Below the pieces are notes generated by a model. It was not told the origin of the DNA. It was given only the letters and a program-made list of their open reading frames with translations, and searched no databases. From positions 3,205,307-3,269,306 of the forward strand of contig JAPWDM010000034.1 of the NCBI GenBank assembly GCA_035578155.1: 64,000 nt of DNA, in the 5' to 3' direction. The number at the start of each line of letters is the position of its first letter. Position 1 is the stretch's first letter. Positions 22,791 through 33,900 of the stretch are shown here, piece after piece. The translations under genes and the position numbers were made by a program. The stretch is from Brachynemurus nebulosus (Eukaryota; Arthropoda; Insecta; Neuroptera; Myrmeleontidae).

Positions 22791-24945
22791 TCAATTGCAT
22801 TGAAAAATGAGGAATTCACCTTATTGTCTGATTGTCAGATTGTCACCTTATTGTCTTAGAAATAACGAATTCACCTTATTGTCTGATATAATATTGGCGT
22901 TACAACCAGTAAAACTTGCCGTTGACACACTTTGTTCTGAAAATGTTAATTTATATATTGCCGAAGTTACGTTGAAATTTATGTTAGATGAATTAGTAAA
23001 TCAAAACACTGTTTTAAGAAGTAAACTTAAGGACAGTTTAATATATCATATAAAGGAAAGGCGAACTTCTTATTCCGATGTTTTGCAGTATCTCTTTAAG
23101 CATAATCTCAAAAATTCGAAAGACGAGGATTACAGAATTTTCAACAAAACTAACAAAACTGCAATTGCTCAGGTAATTGTTGAATTAATTCAACGATTTT
23201 GTCACAAAAATGAAACAGATGTTAGGTTATTAGAAACACTAAGTGAGAAAATGTTATTAACCTACCTACTTCTGCGTTATCAATGAAAGAAAAACTTCAA
23301 TTTTTAATCAAAACCAAAACCGAAACATCCTATGAAGAACCAAATCATACCGAAAAGAAATTAAATTTGACCCAACTCATTAGAAAAGAACTGACGTACT
23401 TTCAAAAACAAAATATAAGGGGAAAGTATACAGGGTGTAAAATAAATAAGTTTCATAATTTGCAGGAGAGAAAGGTCTCAGTCTACTAAATAAGTATTGC
23501 TAGTTAAATTTTACTGATCAAGTTTCATTTCAGAAATTTTCGACTGTCAAAAACGTGTTAAAACATAACCCCTAGAAAAAAACCCTTAATCAGGCTCTGC
23601 TTACCTATCTATTTTTTTCTTTGTTTTTTTGAATGTAAATTTTTTTGTCAACAAAATATTTTTACCTGCTTGTTTACGGAATCTTTTGAAAATACTTATA
23701 CAGTAGTGTCCATAAAAATTTGAACATAATTTTTAATGAGACAATTTACGTCATATATTAAATAAATCGATTTCGTCAAATCTCATTAAATTATTTGAAA
23801 ATTTAACAAACACCTGCAATCGATTTTAGTAATTGAAACATCACTGACTTACATCAACTTTAATTCAATTTTTTAACACATTTAACACATTCAGGGCGGC
23901 CTGTAACATTGGCGAAGCTCAGAACAAAATTAAAACTAAACACCCCTCAAAATGAAGATGGTGTTTAATAGTTAACTGAGTTTTTGACTGGTGACATGAA
24001 AGTATTTTTTACACTATAAAAATTAGTTTAAGTTAAAAAAAAAAAAACTTTATTCTGGAATCTTGTAAAAATTTAATAAAATCTTAAGATAGTTGATCGA
24101 CAAAACGATTTTTTCAAAGGATTTTAACGAAACTTCCTAGATATTTATTTTCTCCAATACTAATAATACGAGCCCTGATCAAAAAAAAAATTGACCACCC
24201 CAATTTTGAGAAAAACGATTTCAAAGTTTTGTAATTTTAACATGGGTTCTTATGGGAAAATTCTATTTCTTTAGAATAAAATGAAAACGTGTCAAAGGAA
24301 TTTGATAAAAATTTAATATGTTATTTTAAAAAAAGTTACAAACCATATTTAATAAGAAATAAAAATTATTGACCACGCCGATTTTGAAATAAAATTTAAA
24401 AACATCATTTTGCTACGTTTTTACAACGCTTTTTCAACAATTCTTTTAAATTGCTACAACATAAGCGCGCGGAAATACAAAAAAACAAATGGTATACAAA
24501 TATAATAACTAAAGAATATCAATGCATTATTTAATTTTTGATAAAAGAAAGCTTTTTTGCTGAGATAAACGTCTGTACCTGACTATCTCAGAGCAAGTAC
24601 GTTAAGTTGAAGTATTTATGAATTATGACACAACGATTAAATTTTAAAACATTTCTAAATTTTCAATTGGTTTATTATTCACGGACATACACATAGTTTT
24701 AATTTTAATACTTTGATTTAAAGAAATTTTAAATCGCTAACTTCTTTTCACACATTTAATTCATGCAACAGCTTAAAACAGTCCGAGCTTAGACCAGTAC
24801 CTGTATTGTTAAAAATATGCTTTTTTCAAAACGAATAATGTACTGTTTTATTATTGATAATAATACCAATCATACACATACAACTACAAATACATATACT
24901 TATAAAATAAATAGGTTACTGGTGTTTCCAAAACACATAAATATA

Positions 24946-26597
24946 CTCCTCAAAACAAAATAAGGGCCACTTGAAAGTTTGTATTTTAAAACTGATTTAT
25001 GTCGATCCACGTCAAAATAACTTTTCTAAATGACTGTTGTTATGATGTGGTTGAGTAAATGATAACAGTTAGGTTTAAGTGATATTATTATTGAGCGGAA
25101 GATTTAAACGTTTTTTTGTCTCGCACAGCGTCAAGTGATTACTTATTTACTTATTTAAGTTAGATAAGTTTTACTTATAAGTAAAGTATTAGTAAGAAAA
25201 GTTTGGAATTTTTTGGAATTTGATTTTAAATCAGTTTGCGCTAGATTATTGATTGCTGAGGTTTGTTTTTGAAGTTTGGCGTGTTATTCAATCATTTATT
25301 TTTACAATGTCGAGAATTCGACACCATATGGACTAAGCTACTGCTACCAGAGCCGTAACGATGATTGAGGGTGGTCAATCTCAACGTTCCGTGGCTCTGC
25401 AGTTGGGTTGTTCACGAAGGGCTATTCAAAATGTTTGGAATCGGTATCAGCAGACCGGTAGTGTAACCCGGCGTCGTGGCTCAGGAAGAGTTCGTGCTGC
25501 TACTGCCCGTGAAGACCATTATATTCGACTGTGTGCACGACGTGAGCCGACTGTTACCGCAGATACTCTGCAAAATCGCTTACATCGATCTACTGGTACT
25601 GTTGTCAGTAATCAGACCATACGAAATCGTTTGCATGAAGACCAACAACGTTCAAGAAGACCAGTAATCCGTACCAAACTGACCGGAGCGCATCGTGCAA
25701 ACCGTTTAAGATTTGCACGTGAACACCTTGAATGGAGCTTGGAGGAATGGCGTCACATACTATTCACGGATGAGTGCAAGGTGAAGTTTTTTAGTGATGA
25801 TCGACGTGTAAGAGTGTAGAGAAGAAGTGGGGAAAGGTTTTCTGATCCACACATTCATGAACGCGACAGATTTGGCGGTCCTAATGTCATGGTCTGGGGT
25901 GGAATTAGTTTGCAAGGCAAAACTGAGCTTGTTTTCCTGAACGAGGGTGCTGTAACGGCTCAAAGTTGCATCGAACAAGTTGTCAGACCCCATGTGATCC
26001 CCTTTGCACAACGAGCGGCCGACGGGTTTATCCTGATGCAGGATAATGTCCAAGCGCATACCGCTCGAGCGACGACAACTATCCTTAGGGAGGCTAATAT
26101 ACAGGTTTTACCGTGGCCTGCAAATAGACCTGATTTGAACCCAATAGAACATCTTTGGGATCAATTAAAATGGCGAGTCAGAGCAGCCGGCGAGGATGTG
26201 CACACCCAACAACAACTGATTGATGTCTTGAGAAGATGCTGGGAGGAGATTCCTGATGAAACCGTTAGGCATCTTATTGAAAGCATGCCGAGGAGCCTTC
26301 AAGAATGTGTTTTAAAAAGGGGAGGGCATACTCGATATTAAATCACCGAAAAGTTGCATAATGTGTGCTTTTACTCAAAGCGTGAACGTTTGTTGATGAC
26401 TGTAAAAATGACTATGAAAATGATAAAATCCTAAAAAATGTAATTATGGATTAATTTTTTATTTAATCTTAAAAAATTAATTTTATTTAGTAAAAAATTA
26501 GTTCCTTAATTAAATGTAAGCATACCTTATACTGTAACTTATATAAAAATAAACTTATGCAGCAAAACATGAGTGGCCCTTATTTTGTTTTGAGTAG
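24946..26597 (+). mobile_element. Tc1-family element, 1652 bp, TA duplication
   Basis: Terminal inverted repeats CTCCTCAAAACAAAATAAGG (left) and CTACTCAAAACAAAATAAGG (right, reversed) match in 25 of 26 bases. TA target duplications are at 24944-24945 and 26598-26599. It encodes the DD34E transposase relic at 25307-26341. G/C content is clearly above its surroundings and the ends are nearly identical, so it is younger than the element it sits in. Confidence 0.95.
25307..26341 (+). pseudogene. Tc1-like DD34E transposase with two in-frame stops
   Basis: One continuous frame from ATG 25307 to TAA 26339-26341, interrupted by TAA at 25334-25336 and TAG at 25817-25819. N-terminal helix-turn-helix regions (GGQSQRSVALQLGCSRRAIQ, then TVVSNQTIRNRLHE) bind the ends in this family. 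The catalytic triad is visible: D in FTDECKVKF (about 25770), D in LMQDNVQAHTA (about 26040), and E in RPDLNPIEHLWD with exactly 34 residues between the last two. At 25817 the stop sits where Tc1 proteins have Trp (RVRVW-RR), as expected from TGG to TAG. Otherwise full length, so a recently killed copy. Confidence 0.95.
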
Positions 26598-27510
26598 TAT
26601 ATATCCAGTTGACACTGATACAGTGATACGCCTGACACGTCATAAAATATTATGTTTGTTTTATTTTTTAAATAATTTTTAAAAATTAGGGTTCCAAAGA
26701 ACTCTGGAAGCTCTTATAATTTTTTGATTGTAACATTTTCAGAAATTCCATGCTTTTGGATGTATGAACACGAAATTTTGCAAATATAATACATGCTACA
26801 GATAGATATCTCAACTAACCGTCAGTAAACCAATTTCTTTCTTAATTTCTTATGCTATCTATCTCTCGTATTTGAAGCTGGGCATAAACATTTTTAGTAC
26901 ACTCAGTAAGTGAAATTTTACGTCAAAGTATATTCTGATATTAGATAACATTTCCAAAAATTCGAATCAAAATTATTAAGAGAAATGCTGAAAAAATTTT
27001 TTCGTAAGTTCTTTCAAAAAAAATTATATGTATACTGTTTGCAGCATATCATTAGAAAAATCTTTTAAAATCAAGTTAAGGTTCTTTTAAGAACTTTTAA
27101 TCTTTATACCTCGTTTCAGAAATATTGTATTTCAAAGTCCATGTGGTTTGTAAGGAATCCAATTACCACTTAATAGACCCTTAAGTAACACAAGTACAAA
27201 TATATTTATTTATTTTCACAGTAAACCGTAAAAAAATATGCCATGCGATGTATTTTATCCCCAAAAAAACAAAAACGGAAATAACTTAGGAACTCGGCTT
27301 AATGCGTGTTAAATACGCACTTGGCCAACTCTTTGATTATTGATCGTTGATGATATGATAATTGTCTATGAGTAAGAGTACATATGTACTGTGCAGAGTA
27401 CATGTTCCCAAGTATGTCTGTGATTGTTTATTTAAAAAAAATGTTTTAACGATTTTGACACACTGGGAACTGAAAACGAATATTTATCAATTTGAATGAA
27501 TCAATAGATA
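26598..27510. other. Gene-free interior of the CAGGGTG element
   Basis: AT-rich, no coding signal recognised. Confidence 0.45.
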
Positions 27511-28167
27511 AGGTAAAGGACCCAAAATCAGACAGAGTCAAAAAATGAAACGTTTATATTATTTTAAAGAATTTAAAAAAATTCTGCTTTTAAAACGTTC
27601 GTTTTGTATATCAGAGATATCTATGGACATTAGGTAATACTACCTTTTGTATATTTCAATTTATTTTTAACAAATGTTGTACTAAAATTAATGATCAATT
27701 AGTTATTTTGCGAAATATATAAAATAGTATTGATTTTTATATTAGCAGAAATTGGAAAAGTACATTATTAACTAATATTTACGTGTAATAAATAAAGCAA
27801 TTTTTCAATAAATTATACTTAAATGCATCTTTATCAATTTTTTTTCTTTTTTATTTGAGCTAAAACGTTTATAGTCAAAATTACGGACACTGTTGAATTT
27901 AAAAACACGAAAATAAGTTCACAAAGGTATTGAATTTAGAGCTAAGTTCTTATGGTAGATGTCGAAATTATGTGCCATTGCAGTAGTAAAAAAATTCTTA
28001 TTTTTTGTATTTTATCTTTCTATTTTTCTTAAGTGATAATTTATCTAAAGTAAAAATTTTGGTCTGGCTGTTGACAAAAGACTGAGCCTTTCCAACGAAT
28101 TTTAAATTATTCTAGGAAAATATGTTTTTTTACTTCCTTAAAGCGTCGGAATTTGGGACATTTACCT
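27511..28167. mobile_element. 657-bp MITE with AGGTAAAGGACCC ends
   Basis: Ends AGGTAAAGGACCCAAAATCA and its reverse complement match in 19 of 23 bases and abut TA at 27509-27510 and 28168-28169. No ORF. Termini resemble the GGGTAAGAGACCC element at 10797-12076. Confidence 0.55.
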
Positions 28168-28830
28168 TACTGTATATTTATATGGTATCTCTTATTAAAT
28201 GTATTTATGTAGTATTTTATTATTATTAGTACTCTTATTTTGATGTGTGTCGCAGGTACATAAATTATTATTTAAATGTGTAAGGTTTTGTTTCAGCTTG
28301 TTGGTATAATAGAACAAATTTGGTAAAAGAATTTTACAATAATGATAATTAATGCGGAAGTTTGGAATTCTCTGTTACAGTTTTCCGCTAAAGTTACTCA
28401 GTTATGAGTAAAAATTCACTTTTTAATCTGTGTTGTGTACCAACGATCAACAAAAATGTTTTATGTATGACAGTTAAAGGAAAGTTTTTATTTTGGTTTG
28501 TTTAAAAATTCAAAGTGTAATTTTTAATGTAATTTGTAATTAAATTAATACTTGTAATTAAAGTAATGAAACTAAATATTTATAATTAAAGAAATGCAAT
28601 AATGTTTTATACTAATACCAGAGTTACGGTTCTTGCAATATTCATAACGTCCTGTGAAATAGTAACCTACAAAAATATTTCAAACATATTTTAACCAAAA
28701 TTTATGAAAAACAGTGTTCGGTTTTTTTTTACTATACAGTACATGTCAATTCAAAAGACAGCAGGCGTTTACATATTGTCGTAAAATAAAAAAAAAATTA
28801 TTTTTATTTTTAAAAAATTTTTATTATTCA
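28168..28830. other. Gene-free interior of the CAGGGTG element
   Basis: AT-rich; nothing recognised. A second CAGGGTG at 28829 may mark an internal duplicated end. Confidence 0.4.
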
Positions 28831-29454
28831 GGGTGCGAATAATTTTAGTTTGGTCAGAGGCGTCTTCAGAGAAATTTATATTAAACGATGAACTGGCTGG
28901 GGTACGATTTTCTCAGATAGCGAATTCCGAAAAAATTGTTATGTCTTCGGCAATTTTACACCGAGATAAACCATCTCTCAAAAGGATGAAACTTACTTAC
29001 TTTACACCCTGTATACAAATGGCGTATGATCTCTTAATGACTATCCGACCAACGAGTATAGAAGCTGAGAGAGCGTTTTCTGTTTCCGGGCTATTTTGTA
29101 CTAACATTAGATCACAATTAGGTGACGAAAGTATAGACAAGTTATGTTTTCTGCGTGCCCATTTATTAAAAGAAATCGAAAAATGCAGAATATTAAATAA
29201 ATTGTGTATGTACGTACTTATGCCAATAAAATTAAGAACTTTTATTTTTAATATTATACATTATGCTCGTTGCATTTTTTTGTAATTCTTTTTTGTCAAT
29301 ATTTTTTTTATTGATATTTTTTTTACATAATTTTTATCTTATTTTGTATACTGTATATAAAATGACTTTAATGAAATAATTTTACGATTTTATTTTTATT
29401 TATTTATTTATTATTTTTCTAATTTTTATTCTTATATTTTCCGTGTTTTAAAAA

Positions 29455-29526
29455 ATACCGGTAAATTACCGGTAAACCGAATTATCGGTTAAATTTACTG
29501 AATTACCGGTAAATTTACAATCCCTA
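29455..29526. repeat. Candidate right terminus of the hAT element
   Basis: Repeated ACCGGTAAATT/AACCGATAATTCGG motifs end in CAATCCCTA at 29526; reversed, the end reads TAGGGATTG, a plausible hAT terminus with subterminal repeats. It lies 240 bp after the transposase. The matching left end was not found. Confidence 0.5.
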
Positions 29527-29559
29527 CATAATATACTTATATGTATGCACGGAAAAAAA

Positions 29560-30463
29560 TTTTAAATGAATCCATTTTGAAAATTTTTTCACTAATAATT
29601 ATTAATGTTAGAAAGTTTAACAATTTTAAAATTTTAATATATTTAATGTGAGATCCGTCAAGGTTTTCGGGACCTAAAAGGCCAAAAATTAATTACCCAA
29701 TCGATTTTAAAATTTTTTTCACAATTAGTAAGTTAAAGTGTTTGAATTAATTAATTAAATGATGTCCGCAAAAACCTTAAGGGCTGCCATAAGTTATATG
29801 AGATCCCTAGAACCCTTTTCTTACTGTTAGAGTACTAGAGTTGTATGGATTCCTCCAGGGTTTACTGATCCCATAATTGTAAAAAATAAACTAAACGACC
29901 AATTTTGAAAATTTTTTCACTGTTACAGAACTAAACTATTTTAGATAGATATAGATTACATTATGTAAGGTCCGCTAAGGTCCATAGGACCCAAAAGTGT
30001 CAAAAATAAACTAACTTACTGATTTTGAAAATTTTTTCACTGTTACGGAGCTAAACTATTTTAGGTAAACATAAATTACGTTATGTAAGGTCTGCCAGGT
30101 TCCATAGGATCCAAAAGTGTCAAACATAAACTAACCGACCGATTTTGAAAATTTTTTCGCTGTTAGGGAGCTAAGCTATTTTAGATAGATATACATTACC
30201 TTATGTCGGATCCGCTAGGGTCTATGGTCTAGGGTCTAGGGTATATAGACCTTAGTCCGACAGTGTCAGTGGGACCTGAAAGTGTCAAAAATAAAATAAC
30301 TGACCGATTTTGAAATTTTTTTTACTATTACCGAAGTAAACTATTTTAGATAGGTACAGGTTGTGTTATCTGAGATCCACAACTGTCCTGCGGATGCAAA
30401 TGCGGCGTAGAATGCTACACAACGGGTTTTGAATATACTTTTACTCTTAGAAAGGTAAAATAT

Positions 30464-30508
<45 letters not shown>

Positions 30509-30780
30509 CATATATATATATATATATATTACAGTTTTAATGAGGTCCACCGGGATTGCAGATCCGAAAACGCCAATAATAAGCTACCGAACCGATTCTA
30601 AAAAAATTCTCACTGTTAGAGAACTAAATTATTTTAGATGGATACAACTATGCTGCACAAAATCCGTTCGGGTTCTTGGGTCCCCAAAAATACCAAAACT
30701 AATTACCCAGCCGATTTTAAAAATTCTTTTACTCTTAGAAAGCTAAACTATTTTAAATAGGTACAGGTCTTAGATGAGAT
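29560..30780 (+). repeat. 120-bp tandem array with decayed flanking units
   Basis: Three consecutive units align exactly at 120-bp spacing: TTTTGAAAATTTTTTCACTG starts at 29903, 30023 and (one change) 30143. More diverged units lie at about 29568, 29703, 30306, 30590 and 30715. Each has a GTCCATAGGACCCAAAAGTG-like block followed by AAATAAACTAAC. Decayed inverted units occur at 48110-48520, and distant relatives at 36000-36900 and 39100-39470. Confidence 0.8.
30465..30530. repeat. (TA)n microsatellite
   Basis: Two (TA)n runs split by TTACA inside the tandem array. Confidence 0.9.
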
Positions 30781-30958
30781 CGGCCAGTGCCCAATATTTG
30801 GAAATTCGTTATGTTATGCAGATGCTGCGATAGTGGTATTTCTTTTAAAAAGTGAGAATTCTAAATTTGTCATTTGATGTTTTCTATTGATACTTTGAAT
30901 TGTATTTTTGTTATAAAATCTTGTAGGCTTTTTGTTTGTGATGTTATTAGTATGAATA

Positions 30959-31897
30959 GGGTAAGTGTGGGAGAGATGCCGCAGTAGCTATAGTTCGTCC
31001 GTTGATTGACAGATAGCGCTATTAATGGATTATATGTTTAAAATAAGTTACTTATTTAAGCTTTATATGGTAACATTTACGATTAGTCAATCAGTTTAGT
31101 AATTATCCAACTTTTTCTTATTGAAAAGTAAGTTTTTTAACATAATATTTTATCAAGCATTTAATTCATTAGAATTTAAGAATGTATATTTCATTGTTTT
31201 AATGAAAATGAGTTTTGTTATTAATTTAGGTATATTTTAAAAGTACTGTATAAAATTTTAGGTTGGAATTCCGTACTATGCTTGCTATAGCAACAGGCGG
31301 CATCTATCCCAAAAAAAGGAGAGATGCCGCATTGAATGTTGGTATAGATGCCGCATCATATTACATGTTAAAAACATAGACTTATATACCTTAATTATGC
31401 AATTTTTTTTTTGGACTGTAAATTATGCCACGTAAATATAAAAGATCCATTAATGGATCAGGAAGAACCCTCATATCAGTAAAGATAACGAAAATAATGA
31501 CGATTGCCTGTGTATTGAATGTTTTGAAAGGTACGCAGAAACAAAAAAAAAAGTTGACTGGTTAAGATGTATAAAGTGCCAAAAGTGGTTACATATGGCA
31601 TGCATCATGTATGGAGATGTGTGTAAAATGCAAAATTTTTAATATGAACTATGCGGCGTCTCACCTTTTTTGATGCGGCATCTGTTCCATAGGTGTGGGA
31701 GAGACACCGCTTTGCAGGCTCTACAAAAATGTTAATTATGAATCCTTTATGACTCAAAATTTAAAATTATTTATAAATAATTTTAAAGAAGAACAATGTT
31801 TACATTTACTGTGTACCAAATTTCAAATCAATTAAATGCATACTTTAAGAACTATCAAGTGTTTTCAAAATGTGCGGCATCTCTCCCGCATTCACCC
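30959..31897 (+). mobile_element. Pogo-like non-autonomous element, 939 bp
   Basis: Ends GGGTAAGTGTGGGAGAGATG and its reverse complement match in 22 of 25 bases; TA at 30957-30958 and 31898-31899. GATGCCGC(A) and its complement recur inside (about 31324, 31348, 31672), likely binding sites. It retains both ends of a coding region (31425-31642). Confidence 0.8.
31425..31642 (+). pseudogene. Internally deleted pogo-like transposase: start plus Cys/His tail
   Basis: ATG 31425 opens MPRKYKRSING, the style of N-terminus seen in insect pogo-type transposases. Shortly after, in another frame, comes DDCLCIECFERY, then WLRCIKCQKWLHMAC, and a stop at 31640-31642. This C-x2-C ... W-x2-C-x2-C-x4-H-x2-C pattern is a PHD/ZZ-like zinc-binding tail common at the end of such transposases. 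The DNA-binding and DDE parts are absent, so about a kilobase of coding sequence was lost by internal deletion. Assignment to pogo is by motif memory, not search. Confidence 0.65.
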
Positions 31898-32398
31898 TAT
31901 TATGTTCTTTATGATATGTTTAAGTAACAATTTAGAAAAATAATTTGCTTCACTGAAATGCATGTTTTCAAATTACTTTTAAATCTACTGTACTACACGT
32001 GGCACAGAAAACTAACTGGGTCAAATACAGAATGTTGCATCATAGTCAGTGGTGGAGCAATAGTTTTTTTTAGTTTTATTTCTAAAATTAATGTTTTATA
32101 AGTTTTATAATATGGGACTTGTACAGTCAGTGGATTTTAATTTTATGTAGGTTATTCAGTTGTTATTTTTATATAGCTAAATCTTTCTTATTTAGTTTTA
32201 TCGTAGTACAGAAAACAGTAATAAGTAGGCCCTTTCATCTCATTTTAAAAGCTTCACATTAAAAAAATTTTGTCTAGTAAATCACAAATTGATTATAATT
32301 GGTCAATTAATTCCGTTAATTAGTCAACAATTAAAATTTTTTAAAAAATTCGTAAAAATTTCAAGGTAACTCAAGAATTTTGGCAACTCATATAATAC
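31898..32398. other. Gene-free spacer
   Basis: AT-rich, no signal. Confidence 0.4.
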
Positions 32399-33900
32399 CC
32401 CTGTCGCAGCACCTGCATAACATAGCGAATTTCCATTTATAAAAACCCGTTTTTCTGTGATTTTTCACCCTTATAAGTGATTCTTCCTCTTCTTTCTAAT
32501 GGTGTAAATAAATGACGCAAAAATTTTTTAACTTGAGACAATTTTGGCAAAAAACTAATTTTTGTCACTAAAAATTACCAAAAAAACCATGTTCCAGGCA
32601 TCCGACATGGCTGGATAACGAACTTGTCCAACGGTGTGGGGCTAAATACAAATATACGGTTGACCGGGGTAATTGTGAATGGATTTTCATGAGTTGCGAT
32701 AAAAGCGTTGTTTTAAGTATTTTTTATTTTATATATCAAATTATGGTTGATTTATTTTTAATTCTACATTATTCAGGATGCACCACACAAATTTTGAGCA
32801 AATTCGTATGAAAAACAAAAATTTTATAAGCCATTCACATTTCCCCGGTACGGTTTAGCAAATCTTATGAATTTCGGGGTAAAAGTGAATGCCATCAGAA
32901 AAATTATTTAGAATGGATTACAAGAGAAGTGTGGTACGTCAGAGTAAAGCCTAGCTCAAATTCTTCACATTTACTCCACTTTCAAATTTTTCATCATACT
33001 TTAGCGGTCACAATTTCTCTTTGTTTAATGCAAGTTACGCATACCTCAAATTTCTACAAAAAATCAAGGTTAAAGAAAAATGACAAAAATTGTAAGAACA
33101 AATTTATTACAAGCTAAAAATGATATTTTGATATTTTGTCATTTTATCATATAAAAAATCAAAAAATTCCATGTATTCACACAAAAACAAGGAAAATAAG
33201 ACTTTTTCAAGAAAATACATTTAGTTTACATGAGTAAAAAACAATAATTTTTTTTTTATTTTTTGTACAATGGAAACTTGTACAATAAGGTCACCAGCAC
33301 TTTTATCAACATTTTCAACTCTGAAAAGAACACTACTGAAATTTTTGACCAAATAGGGGAATTTGTAAATGACGTTCACAATTACCCCACAATTTTAAAA
33401 TCATGGGGTAATTGTGAATTGGTGATAAATTGTCCAATTTCTTTAGCAATTAATAAGGAACCCTCTCAGGGCTTAGACCACTTCTTTAAAAGTACTTTCA
33501 TTTCTTACCTTTTAAAAAAATAAAATATATTTAAAAAAAATTTTTTTGAGGATTGGTCGAAGTAAGATACATAAAATTTTGCAAGGTTTTTGTCAAAATA
33601 AAAGAAAAAGATACAAATACTTGGAGAATTGTTATGAAATTTTAATTGCATTTTAAGAAAGGACAGAAAAACATATTAAGAGTTGATTTTTAACAATATT
33701 AATGTTATTTTATAAATTATAGGCACCGTTCACAATCGCCCCATTTCGGAATTACCCCGGTCAACCCTAATACATAAATTTTAGTGAATATTATTTTCTG
33801 TTTTTAGGGACCTCAAAACAAATTTCAACCATTGTCTCGGGCTCAAGTCGCATCATGAGAGTGGCTGTAATAGCTAAATTCCATTCTGGAAATTCGCTAA
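32399..33900 (-). repeat. Family A, copy 3 (split by an insertion)
   Basis: GGCATCCGACATGGCTGGAT (32599) on one side and ATAAATTTTAGTGAATATTA (33774) through GAAATTCGCTAAAA-type sequence (33890) on the other are the two flanks of the (TA)n centre of family A. The 1111-bp element at 32657-33767 sits exactly in the TA centre. The CGCAGCACCTGCATAACATA block of repeat C lies at 32405. Confidence 0.65.
32657..33767. mobile_element. TA-flanked element with GGTTGACCGGGGTAATT ends, 1111 bp
   Basis: CGGTTGACCGGGGTAATT and reversed GGGTTGACCGGGGTAATT (17 of 18) abut TA at 32655-32656 and 33768-33769. GGGGTAATTGTGAA-like boxes recur inside at 32664, 32877 and 33404 and in reverse near 33378. ORFs at 32929-33117 and 33263-33523 show no motif. 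Probably a Tc1/mariner/pogo-type MITE. Confidence 0.7.

Larger units (their letters stand above)
23431..29011. mobile_element. 5.6-kb CAGGGTGTAAA-ended element nested in the hAT gene
   Basis: The left end CAGGGTGTAAAATAAATAAG and right end (reverse CAGGGTGTAAAGTAAGTAAG) match in 24 of the first 26 bases. TA (or TATA) stands on both sides (23427-23430, 29012-29015). Removing it rejoins the hAT protein from IRGKY to IQMAYDLLMTI. The TA duplication suggests a Tc1/mariner-type element, but a TATA 4-bp duplication cannot be excluded. No transposase of its own was found; most interior is AT-rich, with later insertions at 24946-26597 and 27511-28167. Confidence 0.75.
20999..29285 (+). pseudogene. 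hAT transposase (BED finger) relic, interrupted
   Basis: Pieces of one hAT transposase in order. A BED zinc finger (20999-21240: CKQCSKK, then HLKSQH). A catalytic D in LTLDEWTS (about 21480) and in FTADGASVM (about 21665), CLAHGIYLA, KTRWNSLL (about 22090). Then ILALQPVKLAVDTLC (22885) to LTYFQKQNIRGKY (about 23428), and the C-terminal dimerisation block PTSIEAERAFSVSGLF with the catalytic E (29045-29100). Breaks seen: a frameshift in an A run near 21235-21243, TGA at 21514-21516 (SVKNR*YMNVN), a frameshift near 21925-21936, about 0.65 kb of foreign sequence around 22125-22785, a 55-bp direct duplication near 22812-22867, and a 5.6-kb element at 23431-29011. Inactive. Confidence 0.9.

Noticed and set aside
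28833..29011. Start of the 28833-29285 ORF as hAT coding sequence
   Set aside because: This portion is the terminal region of the CAGGGTG insertion; hAT homology begins only after 29012.
28829..29011. Separate small element starting at CAGGGTG 28829
   Set aside because: No TA precedes 28829 and similarity to the right end fades after seven bases.
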